NCBI RefSeq assembly: GCF_000524195.1
Contig: NW_020170415.1
Span: forward strand, 62,001-126,000
Reading direction: 5' to 3'
From: Echinococcus granulosus
Lineage: Eukaryota > Platyhelminthes > Cestoda > Cyclophyllidea > Taeniidae
Length of the DNA stretch: 64,000 nt
Under the pieces are notes generated by a model. It saw nothing but the letters and a program-made list of their open reading frames with translations. It did no database searches and was not told the DNA's origin. Position numbers and translations under genes: made by a program. Shown here piece after piece: positions 1 to 13,168 of this stretch (the first letter of the stretch is position 1; the number at the start of each line of letters is the position of its first letter).

Positions 1-309
1 TCTACTAAATAATTTCGGACCAATTCATTAGTATAATTTGTTGCATTATGTGCCTGCATTTCAAGCGAATATTAATCCTTATTTTACTAATAAGTAACTT
101 TTGGCTTCTAATTGACCACTATTTCTCCGTTTTTTAGGCGAACAAACATCACTGATTCAATTGGAAACTTGAAGTATGTCAACTATTTGTATAGAAACAC
201 TAAATGTTTTGGTTTATTTATCGAAATTCGTCACTAGGTCCTTTGTTTAGGAGTCGATTATTGTAAGAGAAGGAACACCGTGATTTTAGTTAAAAATTTT
301 TTCCAAAAG

Positions 310-2326
310 ATGCCCAGTCCTCTTTATCACGGGCTCAGTTGCCTCCTTCAACCACACCGTCTACACGCTCTACAACGCCCTTATGAATGCTCTGAAGGAC
401 CAGCCGGCGCGTAAGGCCAATGTGGAGATTCTTGAGATTGACGGAGTCGCCAATGTCATGCGGGAAAGGGTGAGTTGCCGTCTCTCCTTTCCTTCATACC
501 TTTCTTATCACCACTACCAGAAGTACTAATCTATAGGTTCCAATTTAAGAGGGATTACTCACTATAAAAAATATTACCTGAGAAACGATCGGCTTAAGTT
601 ACTAAGTGCTATTGGTCAGTTTAACCATCGATTTTTGCAGGAAAAGAACCAGAAAATTTGACCCAGAAGGTCATATTAATCTTCAATGAATGTATAATCG
701 ACTTTCGGTGCTGTGGATACACCATTAACTAAATACACACTTCACCTCTGGCTGCTTAATGCCTATCTGCCACCATCTTCGACGGGGATGTCAGAAAAAT
801 ATTTTTGGTTCGGAATGTCATTATTCGGAAACGTGTTATCGCCAATTCTGTGTTGCACTACAACGAGCGGGTGTGAAAAACTCGGTTAACTTGCGGGCCT
901 ATCAATCGTGGACGTGTGAAGTGTCGTGGGACTGAGGATTGAAGTAGCTAAATTGCATCCTCCGAGAACATAATTACTTGCACGCTGGAACTTTACCCGT
1001 TCCCCGTACTCTGGTGCTTGCGTACGCCTGCGCTCTAGCCTTCCAGATCCAAGGTTACCTCTCATATTTTTGCCTCTACTCAGAAGAACTTGAATATTGC
1101 TTTGAGAAGAAATTGCCTACGAATTACATCTTGTAGAATTAGGGACTAAAATCACCCAGAAGCCATTTTTGAGGCGATAAGAAGAATGAAAAATAATACT
1201 GTTTAAATTTATAGCCGGAGAAAGTTGCTGAGTCGGTGCAGAACTTCATGCAGGGATTGGGTGTAGGTAAGTTTTGTTTCACCTACTTCTTATTTTCACT
1301 TTCTTGTCGAATTTATAGGTCAAGAGAAAAAGACTAAGGTAAGCGTGGTTGTCGCGGCCACGGATTGGTTGAGTAAAGAACAGAAAATGAAAGCTAGCCG
1401 TTTTCGTTTATTTTGTTGTACATGTGATTCTCACTAAAATCTCAAATGAGATGATGTGAATTTCATAAAAAAATGCTGGAAGATTCAGCTATGAAAACTT
1501 TTTCACAATGAAAATGAAAACAAAATTTAACTACCCAAAAGGAATGGTAGCGCTACTTAATTTTCGTCACTTTCTCCCCTAGAGCTCGTAAAAGCCAAGA
1601 ATATGCTGACGTCAACTTGGATGATAACAATCTTTTTTGCAGTTCTTTACATTTTTCACCCAATTAGTGTTTTGAGAAGCTGAGCTACGTACGCTAAAGC
1701 AATTCAAAGGACGCTTTAAGAGCTTGAGTGTAGCCTTGTGAATGTAATTGGGGTTTATAACTGCTCTGCTGCGTAAACACCGACTGGGAGGACAAATTTA
1801 GTTACACGACCATAAAGGTCGAGGCTAGAGGCGGTCATTCGGTTGGTTAATCTCATAATGTCTTTCAAAATTCTTTTCCAAAGAAGGGAGCAAGATGTAT
1901 TAGCAACACGATTTTGATGGGAACTTGAATTGGTAAGCAATTGAAAACGCATAAATTTTGGAGAGTTTGTTTTGCCTGTACGAAAAACGCTCACTTCCGG
2001 CCTTTCCATGGCAATATAAGGCCGTTGTTAAAATATCAGTCGTTTCAAAAATCATTTGTGTATGAAACAGTGGAATTCAGAACGTACCTTTGACTTCAAA
2101 ACATCTACACATGAACCACCAAATTGTCGTTTTCCATCTTCCAGCTAGCGGTGCGGTCAACAGACGCCTAAGCGCAACTGGAAACGTTCCAAAGATCCGC
2201 AACCGCTCGGCATCCATGGACGAATACGACCAGCCGGTGGGAGTAAAGAATCTCATTTACGACAATACCCGGCGCTATTCCAAGGCCACTGACATACCAG
2301 AAATCTCGGAGGTGGGCGATCACTAA
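310..2326 (+). CDS. NDRG: NDRG-family protein, 3' part (5' end outside window)
   Basis: This is the C-terminal part of an N-myc downstream regulated gene product, a cytoplasmic alpha/beta-hydrolase-fold protein without a catalytic triad, linked to differentiation and stress signalling. Coding exons are 310-469, 1215-1266 and 2145-2326, with stop TAA at 2324-2326. They join in frame to about 130 residues. The first exon reads CPVLFITGSVASFNHTVY, corresponding to the family's CPVMLVVGD strand. The second reads PEKVAESVQNFMQGLG, matching the family's LTEAFKYFLQGMG helix. The last exon is the usual Ser/Arg-rich tail (VNRRLS, IRNRSASM), a typical phosphorylation region. The first acceptor follows AAAAG at 309, and donors are GTGAGT and GTAAGT. 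Splicing exon 2 directly to the last exon keeps frame (G|CT). A possible 20-bp exon in between would not. The family call is firm; the paralogue is not determined. Confidence 0.85.
1319..1338 (+). other. candidate 20-bp alternative microexon of the NDRG gene
   Basis: A 20-bp segment is bounded by a good acceptor (TTTATAG) and a strong donor (GTAAGC). It reads GQEKKTK when joined to the preceding GTAAGT donor. Inclusion leaves phase 0, so the last exon would then be read as LAVRSTDA followed by a stop. If exon 2 instead used the internal donor GTAGGT at 1263 and the last exon the CTAG acceptor ending at 2148, inclusion would stay in frame. It may therefore be an alternative exon or a fortuitous splice-like pair. 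Confidence 0.35.
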
Positions 2327-2648
2327 GATGCAAGTGCATGTCGCCTCCTCTGGTACCAAAACAGCTCAATCCTCTAATAATCATTCCCCCTATTCCCCAT
2401 TTACCACCACCACCACTGCCTCGTAAACTCCTTCTGATCTGCTCTAAGACGCACTTACGCACACGCAGGTTCATGGTACGGTCGACCCGACTCCTCTTTC
2501 CTGATTTCTTACTGCATTACTATTGGGTAGAGTCCTTTTTGCCCCACAATTGCCTATCCTGATTGAGTAAAGTCTTCCATGCCAAGAATGCCCCATTGCC
2601 GTTTTCAGCCTTTCGTGGGAAGAAATAAGCCAGACAGATTTCCCACCA

Positions 2649-2654
2649 AATAAA
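2649..2654 (+). promoter_or_regulatory. candidate poly(A) signal of the NDRG gene
   Basis: A canonical AATAAA lies 323 bp downstream of the NDRG stop codon on the same strand, giving a plausible 3' UTR of about 340 bp. The hexamer is common by chance, so this rests on position only. Confidence 0.45.
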
Positions 2655-2670
2655 GTCCCTGGTCTTTGAG

Positions 2671-4599
2671 TATGTCTTTGGTTGCTTGAGCTATAAATTG
2701 CCACTGGAAAGTCCACAAAAGTCAAGTCTGGTGATTTCAAGATATTGTATGAATCGAATTACAAGCCTTGGAGGTCTGTAAGTAGTTCTATTATGATGAT
2801 GCAAAAATATTAACTTCTGGCGCCAAACGAAATTTCTCGCCTGTTCCATTTTAGCAGGCTTTGTGACTTTACTCCTAGCCAGTAATCTTACCAACGGGTT
2901 GAATTTTATATTTCCTGTCCAAAAGCAGTGATAAGGCGATTTGCAGTGGGATGACTTCAAAACACAGGGGTTTTGATTAGCATGTTAGCTGCAAATGTCT
3001 CAGAGGGAAACCGACTAGCAAGGGGACCGAGAAGTAAAGGGGAAGTCAAACAAGGTCGCTCGGTTTCTACGCTAAAAATCAAATAGCAAACTTTTTATTC
3101 TCGAAGACAAGGCAATTTTGGTCTACTATCCCTTCTCAGCGAGGCATGCGGTTAATGCAATTTCCTCTTCCCTGAAAGGTTTGTTCCAATAGACAAGGAA
3201 AGACGCAATCCATTACCACCCACCCCATTCTTGCTTTTAAACTGACTGGCCAATACCCTTTATGTGTGGCCATCTAGTGTTGAGGGTGCTGTCAAGACAG
3301 GGTGACAATCATAGTTTGGCGAAATATGCATGCGAGGGAAACAAGGGAGGGGCAGTGAGTCACCTGCCCTCTCCACCAGTAACACCAAGTCCTTGCTGCA
3401 AGTTAGGCGAAAAACGTGGAAATTTCTTGCCTCTTGACGCTCTCTGATCTTGCTAAACAATCCGTTCGCACTACGTTTTTTCTGTGCATCCGAAAGATGA
3501 CCTTTGGCCCACGGCAATGATATTTAGCACATTTTAAACTCCAACTACCCCTCTATGATAAAATTCTTGGATTTCAGACCAAATTCTATAAAATCGTCCT
3601 AGTTGTGGTTAAGGTTTTTGCTATCATGAAAGGGACAGAATTAGACGAGGGTGGGATTTTGTGGTTTAGATGAAAATTAAGCGAAAGGAGCTTTAAGGCC
3701 TCCGATGTTGCTCCGGTAGTTCACAGGGTAACTTCATTGGAAGCACGATCACCACCTGTGATGATGTTATGGCACATTGGTTTTTTGTCGAGGCAAACTT
3801 CAGCACACCAAACGCCATTTTAAGTTAATTATCCCACTTTGGAATTTCTTCCACGAATTAACCAGAGTTGGAAAGGTGATTAAGGCAATAACTCCTCAAA
3901 AGGTCCGTAACTTGCCAAACCCAATCCATTCAGCTAAGTTGTTTACCAACCACACACAGCGGAATTCCACTTCTCCATTAATTCAGTTTCGGTCTTTTGT
4001 ATCTCTACTTATTTTTAAACTTTCTTTTCACTCCGAGTGGCCTATTCCGGTGTAATAGTTTTATTTCATCTTGAACCCGGGGGCTGGCCTTGGGATGTTA
4101 TGAAGACCTATTAAAAGGTCCTCCACCATTCCCAAAAGGAGGCGAAATCTTCCGGCCTGATTTTATCCAAATCATGCCAGTTGTTTATCACGCAAAAAAC
4201 TCAAAGTTCACTTCACAAACACCTAATCACGAGGAAGCCACACCTCGGTTTCACTGCATATCTTACGCCCATGGAATGAAAAAAAACAAAACGGTCAACT
4301 TTGTTTCCACTGTGTGAACAGGTAAACACCTTTCAATCGGGATAATTAAAAAGGCTAAGGATATTTAAATAGGGTAATGTGATTTGTGGACTTGTTTACG
4401 GCATTTCAATGCCAAAAGAAAGCCAACCACTAATTTGTACCCATGCAGTTCTGCGCTCATAATCACCTTTTGCCCATTATTGTTAGGAAGTCTCTCTTAT
4501 AATGCCTTTTTTTGGGAAGAAAGATTCTCAACAGTGCTAAGAAGGTCATTTTTGGAAGTATTTCCAATGCTTGATGATCAGTGAACTGGGTGCAAAGAC
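2671..4599. other. intergenic DNA, no supported gene
   Basis: This stretch lies downstream of the NDRG 3' end. It contains only short open frames (under 100 codons) with no recognisable domain, splice pattern or composition shift. I see no RNA gene and no clear repeat. Confidence 0.5.
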
Positions 4600-5387
4600 A
4601 GGGGATGGATGAAAGTTAATTTTATTTGCTACGTAGTGCAGAACCGAAAGTGTTTCGTCGACTGTGTTGGGGGGAGGTTGAATGCGCAGACCATCGTGCA
4701 TATCCACTGCTGGTCGTGGGAGAACTTACCAAAAGAAGTGTCATTTAATAAAGAACAGGGTTTAAAACAGTTCAGTCGGGGTAAAGTTTTCCATCTGTTC
4801 CTCCTTGTCACTTTGTCCTCACTTCAGTGCTGCCTAGCCATATCCACTTATCTGGGTTTCATCCAGCTAGTGGAAAGGTGGCGAAATTATCCCATGTTCA
4901 CGTAATTGATGTCTTCATACTGGTACCGTGGACACACTAGCAACAAACTTTCTAGATGGTTTATAGCTAGCGTCGGCCCAGTTGTGAATTACATTCCCGC
5001 CGAAGAGGATTGTGGTAGCTGTCGAGGGGTGGACGTCATTTGCAACCCTTCTGTTGGGCATCGTCGTACATTCTCCCATCCGCAGCAAATGCCCTTCTTC
5101 CATCACGTCAATGTTTACTACCCTGCAGCAGAGCTCAGGGTAATTGACCTTTAGGATCGGGTTCGCTATCTTTTACCATCAATGTAACGCCCCGATACTT
5201 CCCAGCAGTCGAACAAAGTCATTATGCTTGGGCAGACTGTGTATTGTTGACGCATCGAAGGCCCGGGGGGAGGGGGCGGCGACTGACATGCCGTGGACGC
5301 CATGCCACCCAGCGGACGCGCACTACCACAGACACAAGTGCCCTTGAAACTAAAACGACGAATTAAACAAATAACCAAAGTATTACA
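4600..5387 (+). mobile_element. TRIM-like element, 5' end degraded, 3' terminal repeat present
   Basis: The internal region (about 4600-5182) matches the internal regions of the copies at 11440-12490, 17176-18250 and 48721-49714. Shared landmarks include TCCTCACTTCAGTGCTG, CATCCAGCTAGTGGAAAGGT, TGGTACCGTGGAC and GACGTCATTTGCAACCCTTC. It ends in one LTR-like repeat at 5183-5387 that begins TGTAACGCCCCGA and ends ATTACA. The 5' terminal repeat could not be recognised. Two open frames run through the internal part, but their reading is not kept in other copies, so coding is unlikely. Confidence 0.6.
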
Positions 5388-8300
5388 ATCATGAGCGAAT
5401 TTCTAAATCCATGTCGTAGTCCGCACCAGTTTTTTTTTTTTTCATCGCGATACACTACTGTAAAGCGGATGTATAGGGAAAATTAAGTGGGAAAGTACAC
5501 ATTTCTGTGCTTCCCCATGCCTTTCAACAAGACCGTTGTTTATTGGTGAATGAAGAAAAACATTGTGCGACAGCTGTCGTGCTTTTCTTTCACAAACTTC
5601 GAAGCAGTCTGATGTGTTTACCTTAGAGCCAATAGGCTACAAAAGGACACACGAACTCGACTTTACGGTAATGTAATTCCATGATTCTCACAAGTAAGAA
5701 TCGTTGAACTTACTTGCAAGTTTAGCTAAAACGTTCCACTGATAGTTTCCCCTTATGAAACGCGAAAATGGGCCTTCAAAACCACTGCTTTTGGCACGTA
5801 GATTTACGACATTTAGCCAGGTAGGCAATTTCAAAGTTAATAGGTATGCTCAGGCTCGTAGATGGTGGCTTTTGCGCTTTTAACACTTTTAAGTTAGAAT
5901 CATATCTGCCTAATTTTGCTGTCTATATACCATAATCCACTGTGGAAGTTATCTGAGACCGTCTACATTGAAATATTTTCAGTTAGTGAGCAGTGGGTGG
6001 TTAGGATCAGATGCATTCACGGTTGAATTTGAGTCCAAAAAGAAGCGGATAGTGAGGAATTTCGCTTCAGTAGCCAAATTCAGGTATTCGGTAGAAGATG
6101 CCTTTTATGGTACACTCGTTATCGTCAAGTGAGCGGCACGTACTGAATGATGTACATCACGTGATTTTGCCCAATGGCGCATCAAAACAGGCTCGACGAT
6201 TTACAAAGGAAGGGAGAAGGCGTAGCATCTCCCTGGCCTAAGCATTATAGCTTTACAATAAGTCAGGCGACAGAACGACTAAGGCGGTTTTCGGTGCATT
6301 TCGTAGTCATGCCGTACCGTAACTTATGGAGCCATGTCAAAAACGCTTGCTTGTGTGTATTGTGGTGAATAGACATGCCTCGGTCTGCCAAATTGGGAGG
6401 CCCCATTGTTTACCTTACTAGTCCCTCCTTTTCTCACCAGTCCAACCAATCCCCCACCACATCCAAGTGATACATTATGGTTTAGGCTAGTTTGTTCCAG
6501 TCTGAACAGTGCCCAAACCAGCGTCTTGCACAAATTCACCTGTAGCCTCTAAAGAAGGTGTAGTAGATGGCAGCCGAATTTACTACCCAGCAATGTCTAA
6601 GCACATTTAATTCTCGTGATAAACTACCCGAAGTTAGTCGTACCACGTTAACAAATAGCCGCTATCGTTGGTGGGAATAGAGAGAGGTATTCGCGCTGCC
6701 ACCCATTCCAATGATTGAAGGTTGGCGTGTCAACAAAAAACTCCCCGCGATGTCCCATGCAAAGAGCGTGATGGAGCAATGTCTAGCCCTACATCAACTT
6801 GACAGGAGTTGTAGAGGCGACTAAGGAAATGGGCTTCACCCCCACACTAGATGTTTACAGATGACAGCAAGCTCGATGCATCGAAGCAATGTTAACCTAT
6901 CCTTCACTTCTAGATTGTTTACCACCAAGCTGACTCACTGATTGGTTGACTGATTGACGTGCAATGAGAAGCATTTTTTGCCCTTTTCTATGGCAATGTA
7001 CGTTCAGTCAAGGAACATCACGTTGGGTGTATCTGTGGAGGACTGCAGACGAAAGTGCTTATTTGTTGAAGGTCAAGCAATTGCAGGTGAGGGCTGTCGA
7101 CCTGAAGGAAAATAAACAGAAGGTGTAAAAGCGGAACCACTGCTTCTTCAGCAACTGCCAGAACCGGTCTACTCGATCAGTCGCAGGCAGGTTGTTTCCT
7201 CGCAATAGGACAACAACGCATACTGCAAAACTGACCTGTGGAAAGCTTCGTACTTTGGGATGGAGATCGAGGCAACAATTGGAAAAAATTGTGATACCTA
7301 CACCGCCTCACTCTTAACTGCTTCCTCATCTCCATTCCCCATTTTTCCATTCTTCATACTTCCACAAACAACGATTGCCATCCTGTCTTGGCAGCTCTCT
7401 ACACAATATGGTCACACAGAGGGGGATTGGAGAGTTAGTTGTTAAGCAAGGGTGTGGTGGGAGTTGAGGATGTGGCTAGAAGAGGAGAGATCCATACCTT
7501 CACTTCTGGGGACAAAACCTTTCAGAAAATACAAATTCGCGCCAAATTTGTGACACGATGAGTGGGGCTAATTGATGAAAATTGCCATTCTTTCAAGGAC
7601 TTAACATAAGCTTCATAGCTCTTAATACAATTGTTGCCATTTTACTGTGAACACTCATGGACTTATTAGGCCACCCCATGGAATATGAACCTTATTTTCA
7701 CAAACATGGAATCTACTTGTTAATCGAGTTACACGTTCCAGGTGACGACATGGCAGAAACGTTGTGGCTGCTGCCTCTTGGTTTACAAAAACGCATCGAT
7801 GAGGGGTGGATACAACAAGTATTCAAAATTTAAATTGATGTGATCACAAGGCTGTTAAACTCTGAAAAGGCAAATTCATCAACTGAGGAATCGCACTGTT
7901 TGCGGAATCAATCGGTCGTTGTCTACAAATCGTGTCATCTGAGGTTGGAGGGAAGAATTAGTTCCTCGAGTGAGGAAGAGCTGACGTTGTACCTCTCACA
8001 AAAACCCATTGTTTTGGTTTCAACAAATCGGAAAAAATACTGTAACCCTGACAACTCAACTGTCACAAGGCTGGAAGAAGAAATGAGGTGCACAAATCCA
8101 TCGGATGCCTCACATCGAGATGACCACTAAAGGGTATGCGGTTCAAGGTCACTGAAACAGATTGAATATCACCTCAACTGGTTGTTGTTAACCATGACCT
8201 CAGGTATATCAAGGCTCTTATTTATTCCGTACACGGCATTTACAGCAAACATTCTGCTCACCTCCACAGCTATAGCGGCTACTGCACCAGCTTGTACAAC

Positions 8301-11300
8301 ACGTTTTCAAATGCTTCATAACGTTGCGAATTGGCATCCGTGTTTGATCAAATCCATCCATTAAATTTTGCTTTTGTGGACAGAGTTTAACTAGGAATCC
8401 ATGATGGATATATTGAGGCAAGGCCATTGCTCAATCCCAATGCCCAAACGCAGGGTTGGTAAATAACCGGGTGTCGCTTTGCCGCGGTACCATACTGGTG
8501 ACAACTCACCACTGAACTACCCAAGTCTTCAGTGAAGGCCTTTTGGTTTGATTAAGTGAATTCCCCTAAGAAAAGCTTTAGACAACAGGATTTACCTGCC
8601 AGACTATGACTACTGGTAGTTTATTTTATTGTTTCAAGCTCAGTCACCTTATTCGCTACACAAACTGACGGGGAACAAATGTGAGAATGGAATCTAGTAG
8701 GAATCTCAGTGCCCTACTTTACCCAACTTTGGAAATTAGGAGACTGCCTATGACTAGGCCGGCTGTCCTAAGATTGCTCAGGTTTTATTTATTAAACCAT
8801 CTCCTTTTCTTCGTTTCCAAACTTCGAATTAAGGGATTCGCGCTTGAGCTGCTAGATATGTTTCCGATGATGGAAGGGAATTCGATGACCGAACACCTTC
8901 ATGATTATACTCTTTCGTAGCAGCCCTGATTGAACCCTAAGTGAACTCCCGTAGCGTTGACAAGTGACTCAAATTACTTGATACATACCGCTACTAAGAT
9001 CGCAATGAACGATGTGAATAACCACCATATGGAGAGCGCATGTTTTCGTTTCAGAGGCCATAAGCCTTCGGTGAAGTTGAGACTAGTGGCAGATCTTGTG
9101 ACAATACACTAAATTTGAAACTACTTTGCATTCTTCCTAATTTCACCGTTGCTGTCAAAAAGGTAAGGAATGTTTTATTTCTCCTTCTGAAGCCTTGACG
9201 ATTATCACCCACCACTTTAAATGTTTTCACAGCCAAAAATGACACCGATACTTGAACTATTGAGCTGGCTTATTTATCTGTCACTCAAGAAATGAGGAGT
9301 TAGATTATCCGAAAGTCAAGAACCTCGGAAATCCACCTTATGTCGTTGAACTCAGCCATTCGCTTCGCGACGCACGTCAATGCAAGCGCAATTTTCGAGG
9401 GTACACAAGTCGCACATGCATGATGTAGAGTTCAGGCACGGGAAATCCGAAAGCTACGCACGCTGGGAGTGTACTTTAGAATTTGTACTTTTGGGTCTAA
9501 ATACTACCCCCAAATAAATGTTACCTTTCACACATTTAAGTCACGCCTACTTGTTAAACGCATGGACAAATAGGCAAAATTTGGGACAGAAAAATCAAGT
9601 AGTAGTTGGAAGAATCTGATGAATTTGTTTTCGTTGAAGTCAATTTCTCTGGACTGCTTCTTCTTTCATCCAACTTTGGGTGTTTAAGAACACTGATAAT
9701 AGTGTTTCATCGACAAGAGTGGAGAGCGACACGGTATCCCTTTTTGGGGAGCCTGGAATGGACGAGGCTTGCAGGAGGGCCCTATTTTGAGTGGCATATT
9801 TATGTGTTCCATTCAGTGAGATGCGACGTGAGGACCGCCTGATACTTTGAAAGGGTATTTGGAAAAGAAATCGTGAGGCAGCAACAGCGTTGGCATTCCA
9901 CTACGAAGTCTCCCCTTCGATAATGCATACATTTTAAGTCTCTAAAAGCCGGAATTATCCCCCCAACTTCATGTATAAATTAAATGAAAGGGAAATTACG
10001 TTCGTTTTGTTGGCAAAATTACCACTTCTGCCTTCGTAAGAAGTGACCTTGGAAGTGGCCACAAGACGAATAGCGGCAATAACTTATTCGAATAACAACA
10101 TAAACAGTAGGTCCTGTCTATTTTCTGCCAAATGTCACAATGACGTCAAAAAATGCGTGTCAACACATAAGTCCACCGTGGAAAGGCTTATATCAGTCCT
10201 GCCAATGTGAAGTGGAAAGGGAATTTGAAGAAGGAATGCGAAAACTCGACACCGCTTACTCGAGTTACGTGTAAAGTATTCCGAAACTTGCCCATGAAGC
10301 ACATAACATCACGGAATGTTGCACTAGGCAATTAAACTTGTGTGGTGTGTGCTTTGTCAAAATGAAGTGAATTAATTCTGCTATTAATGTAGTTACACCG
10401 TCTGCTTGTTCAAACATCGACCACCGACACTCTCTTGCAGAAGTGATTTTTACACCTTCAGATCCATAGGTAATTCCTGAAATTATCAATGAGTGCTTCC
10501 AGACGATTTTGGAAAGGGTATTTTATTGCGCTAGAGATTTTATGGTTACAGACTTCATGAGTCAGAAGGTTACCTCTTCCAAATTGCTCAAAATGTACTA
10601 GGGTGAATGATCACCAGTGAAAGTAATTGACTAAGTGATGCAGAATGATATTTAATATTATGAAAGCACCCAAGAGTTTCTCCTCGGCTACTTAAGGTCA
10701 AATGGGGCAGGTGACTTCTGATCCTAACTAGATGGGAAGTCAGTTTCAGTTTATAGCGTCTTTTACCTATCTGGATTACATCTAATCATTCGACTTCCAG
10801 GCACGCGTTCTGATCTCCTCATCTTAGAATAGCATGTCAATTACCAATTGCGGTAGCCTGCTCCATTGGTACCAAGGTGCGAGCAAATTGAGACTAGAGG
10901 TATGCCTGTCCTTGCAACGGCATCGGTTTTAGCCTCACAAATACAACTTTGTAGATTTCAGGCACTGCAGAACCACTTTTCCAGTTTAAACAAACAAGCT
11001 GCTAATGCTGGAGGAGGATTTGATTTGCAGAAAAAAAATTAAAATCCATTTGGTCAACTAATTAGGAGACGCATTTGACGCAAAGTGGAGTTGTACGGTT
11101 CTTTACAGTGTACAGTGGAATTCATTATGTCAGGTATAGTTGTGCAGTAAACTGTATACGAAAGAGCAGCTATGCGTTTGTGGGCCATGCAATCCACCAG
11201 TGCCCAGTCGCCTATTGAGGTGAAAGAACTTTAAGAAATAACACAAGTTCCGTGCCTTATTTGAGAATACTAAAGTCCAAAAATGAAGACAAAGCCTATC

Positions 11301-11439
11301 ATCCCAGGTAGTTTTCATTGACAGTGAGGCATCTTCTTCGCTGGAAAATCGTTTTGATTTGAGACGACGCTCAAGATATTTCTGAATTTTATTGTCTGTC
11401 GAAAACTATGTGTATTTCACATGTTTCCATTTCAACAAA
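5388..11439. other. intergenic DNA, no supported gene; possible decayed repeats
   Basis: About 6 kb without a supported gene; the longest open frame is 96 codons and resembles nothing I know. The part around 6660-7250 reads like a decayed repeat: it shares the short string GTGATGGAGCAATG with 62532-62545, and has an unusually even composition. On the minus strand, 8458-8519 carries an A-box-like TAGTTCAGTGG, but the matching B-box is poor. Neither is firm enough to name a family. Confidence 0.4.
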
Positions 11440-12490
11440 TGTAGTCATTCAGCAACTTTTGAGCACTTTCTAAAGTCAAAAGAAGACGGTACTAGGGCAG
11501 AGTATGCAGTGCTGACGTAAAAAATAGAACCGGGTGGCTTTTGTTATGGCCCGGAGGCTAGACTGCTCGTCAAAGATACAATAGCGGAGCCCCCGAAACG
11601 AAGAATTAAACAAGCAACCACAGTTTTACATGGCCCATCTCTCCTTTTGAACTTTTCCCCACGTCAACCATTGCAGAGTAGCCGGCGCTGTAAGGAAGGC
11701 ATCCACAAATCAGTCATCGAATTTTCGTGCAACTGAGACGATGTTTGACCAAAACGTCATTGATCCTTCTTACCAATTCCACTGGATTTAGAGTTTAATC
11801 CTGTATGGAAACTGTATTCGATGAAGGAGGAAGGTATCGGCCATCTCGTAAGTCCATCGTCAGCCGGAAGAGGACTGACTCGAAAGCAGTCAATTAATAA
11901 GGCACATGGACTTAAAGTAGTTTCGTGATGCTAAGATTTCGCATTGTTTTCTCTCTGCCACTTCCTTCTCACTTCAGTGCCGTCCAGCCATATGTCTACC
12001 CGAGTCCAATAGGGCTAGTTGAAGTGGAGAAGGCACTGTTGACACCACCGTAACAACCAAATCGGACCGTTCACGACCACAGATAAAGCAACTTTACTTG
12101 TAAATGACATTCTTGTAGCGTGGTAGACAGAGGTGGATGCCGAAAGTAGACGCCATTTACAACCCGTCTGTCAGGGGTCGTCACAGATTCTACCATTTAT
12201 AACAAATGCTCTTCTTACGTCACGTTAAGGTTTGGCACTCCGCAGTAAAAATTAGGGTATTTTGCCTTTATGTTCATGTTCGCTTTCCGCTGGCACCAGT
12301 GTAGCATCCCGAGTTATTTTCTGAAGTCTAAAATTGCCATGGTAACAGGAAGGAAAATGTATGGCTAAGCACAAAGGAACTGGAGGCTACCGGCATGGCC
12401 CAAGGGCCACACCACACGTTGGGAACACAAAAGCTCAGCCTTAGGTGCTCGCAAAACCAAACCAAATTGTAAAACAAACAAAGCGATACA
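11440..12490 (+). mobile_element. TRIM-like element with both terminal repeats
   Basis: The 5' terminal repeat is about 11440-11630 and ends AGTTTTACA. The 3' terminal repeat is about 12300-12490, from TGTAGCATCCCGAG to GCGATACA. The internal 670 bp begins TGGCCCATCTCTCCTTTTG and parallels the copies at 17372 and 48865. The element is non-autonomous: no reverse transcriptase, integrase or gag-like frame is present. Both repeats have diverged heavily, which points to an old insertion. No target-site duplication was seen. Confidence 0.65.
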
Positions 12491-12971
12491 ATTTATCGCT
12501 TCTTTTAGCTTTTAAACTGAATTTCAAAGGGTTCCCTGGTCCTCATCACTGGACTCTTACGTGCTTTGAATTTTCGAGCAATTAATAATACTTTAAACTC
12601 ACCCATTTTTTAAAAAATGGCCTGTAGGGAGTCATTTTTACAAAAACCAACCTTAAAATACCAGTTGCCTTGCGATTACAAGCTTATTTTTAGAGGCTTT
12701 TCCACTTCACCTGATTTTTACAGGTGGTGGCCTGATAAAGGTGAGGAAGGGGGGAATTACATTCATGAGATCCCTTCCACTTGAATATAGTCCTATTTTT
12801 ACGAAGGTAAATTTTGGAAATCCGACCNNNNNNNNNNNNNNNNNNNNNNNNNNNNNNNNNNNNNNNNNNNNNNNNNNNNNNNNNNNNNNNNNNNNNNNNN
12901 NNNNNNNNNNNNNNNNNNNNNNNNNNNGAGTATGTTTACAACGTAGATTCGTGAGCTCTTTAGCTGTACGT
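12491..12971. other. AT-rich intergenic DNA with 100-N assembly gap
   Basis: Positions 12828-12927 are exactly 100 Ns, the usual placeholder for a scaffold gap of unknown size. The flanking sequence holds no recognisable gene. Coordinates beyond this point are therefore not true genomic distances. Confidence 0.95.
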
Positions 12972-13120
12972 CGGTTGTTTACTTAACTCTTCATTTTGGT
13001 TACGGCGCTTAAGGCTCCGCCATTGTACTTCCGCTCAGTGCCATGGCTTCTGGTTTATGCGAGCAGCACCTCAACTCTTCTGTTCGTTGACACTACATTT
13101 CCTGTCCTAGTATCAAGATT
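12972..13120 (-). repeat. solo LTR-like repeat, minus orientation, partial
   Basis: The reverse complement matches the 3' two-thirds of the terminal repeat of the TRIM-like family. It has GATACTAGGACAG, then GAAGTACAATGGCGGAGCC, then TTAAGCGCC and finally GAGTTAAGTAAACAA. It lies about 45 bp from the scaffold gap and next to a plus-strand copy, forming a head-to-head pair. Its 5' end could not be followed. Confidence 0.6.
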
Positions 13121-13168
13121 TGCGCAAAAACTAGTTGTTATAGTTCCAATTCCACCAGAATCTGTTTT

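Noticed and set aside
4609..4905. Open frames through the interior of the TRIM-like element as a real protein
   Set aside because: The frame is not maintained in the copies at 11440, 17176 and 48721.
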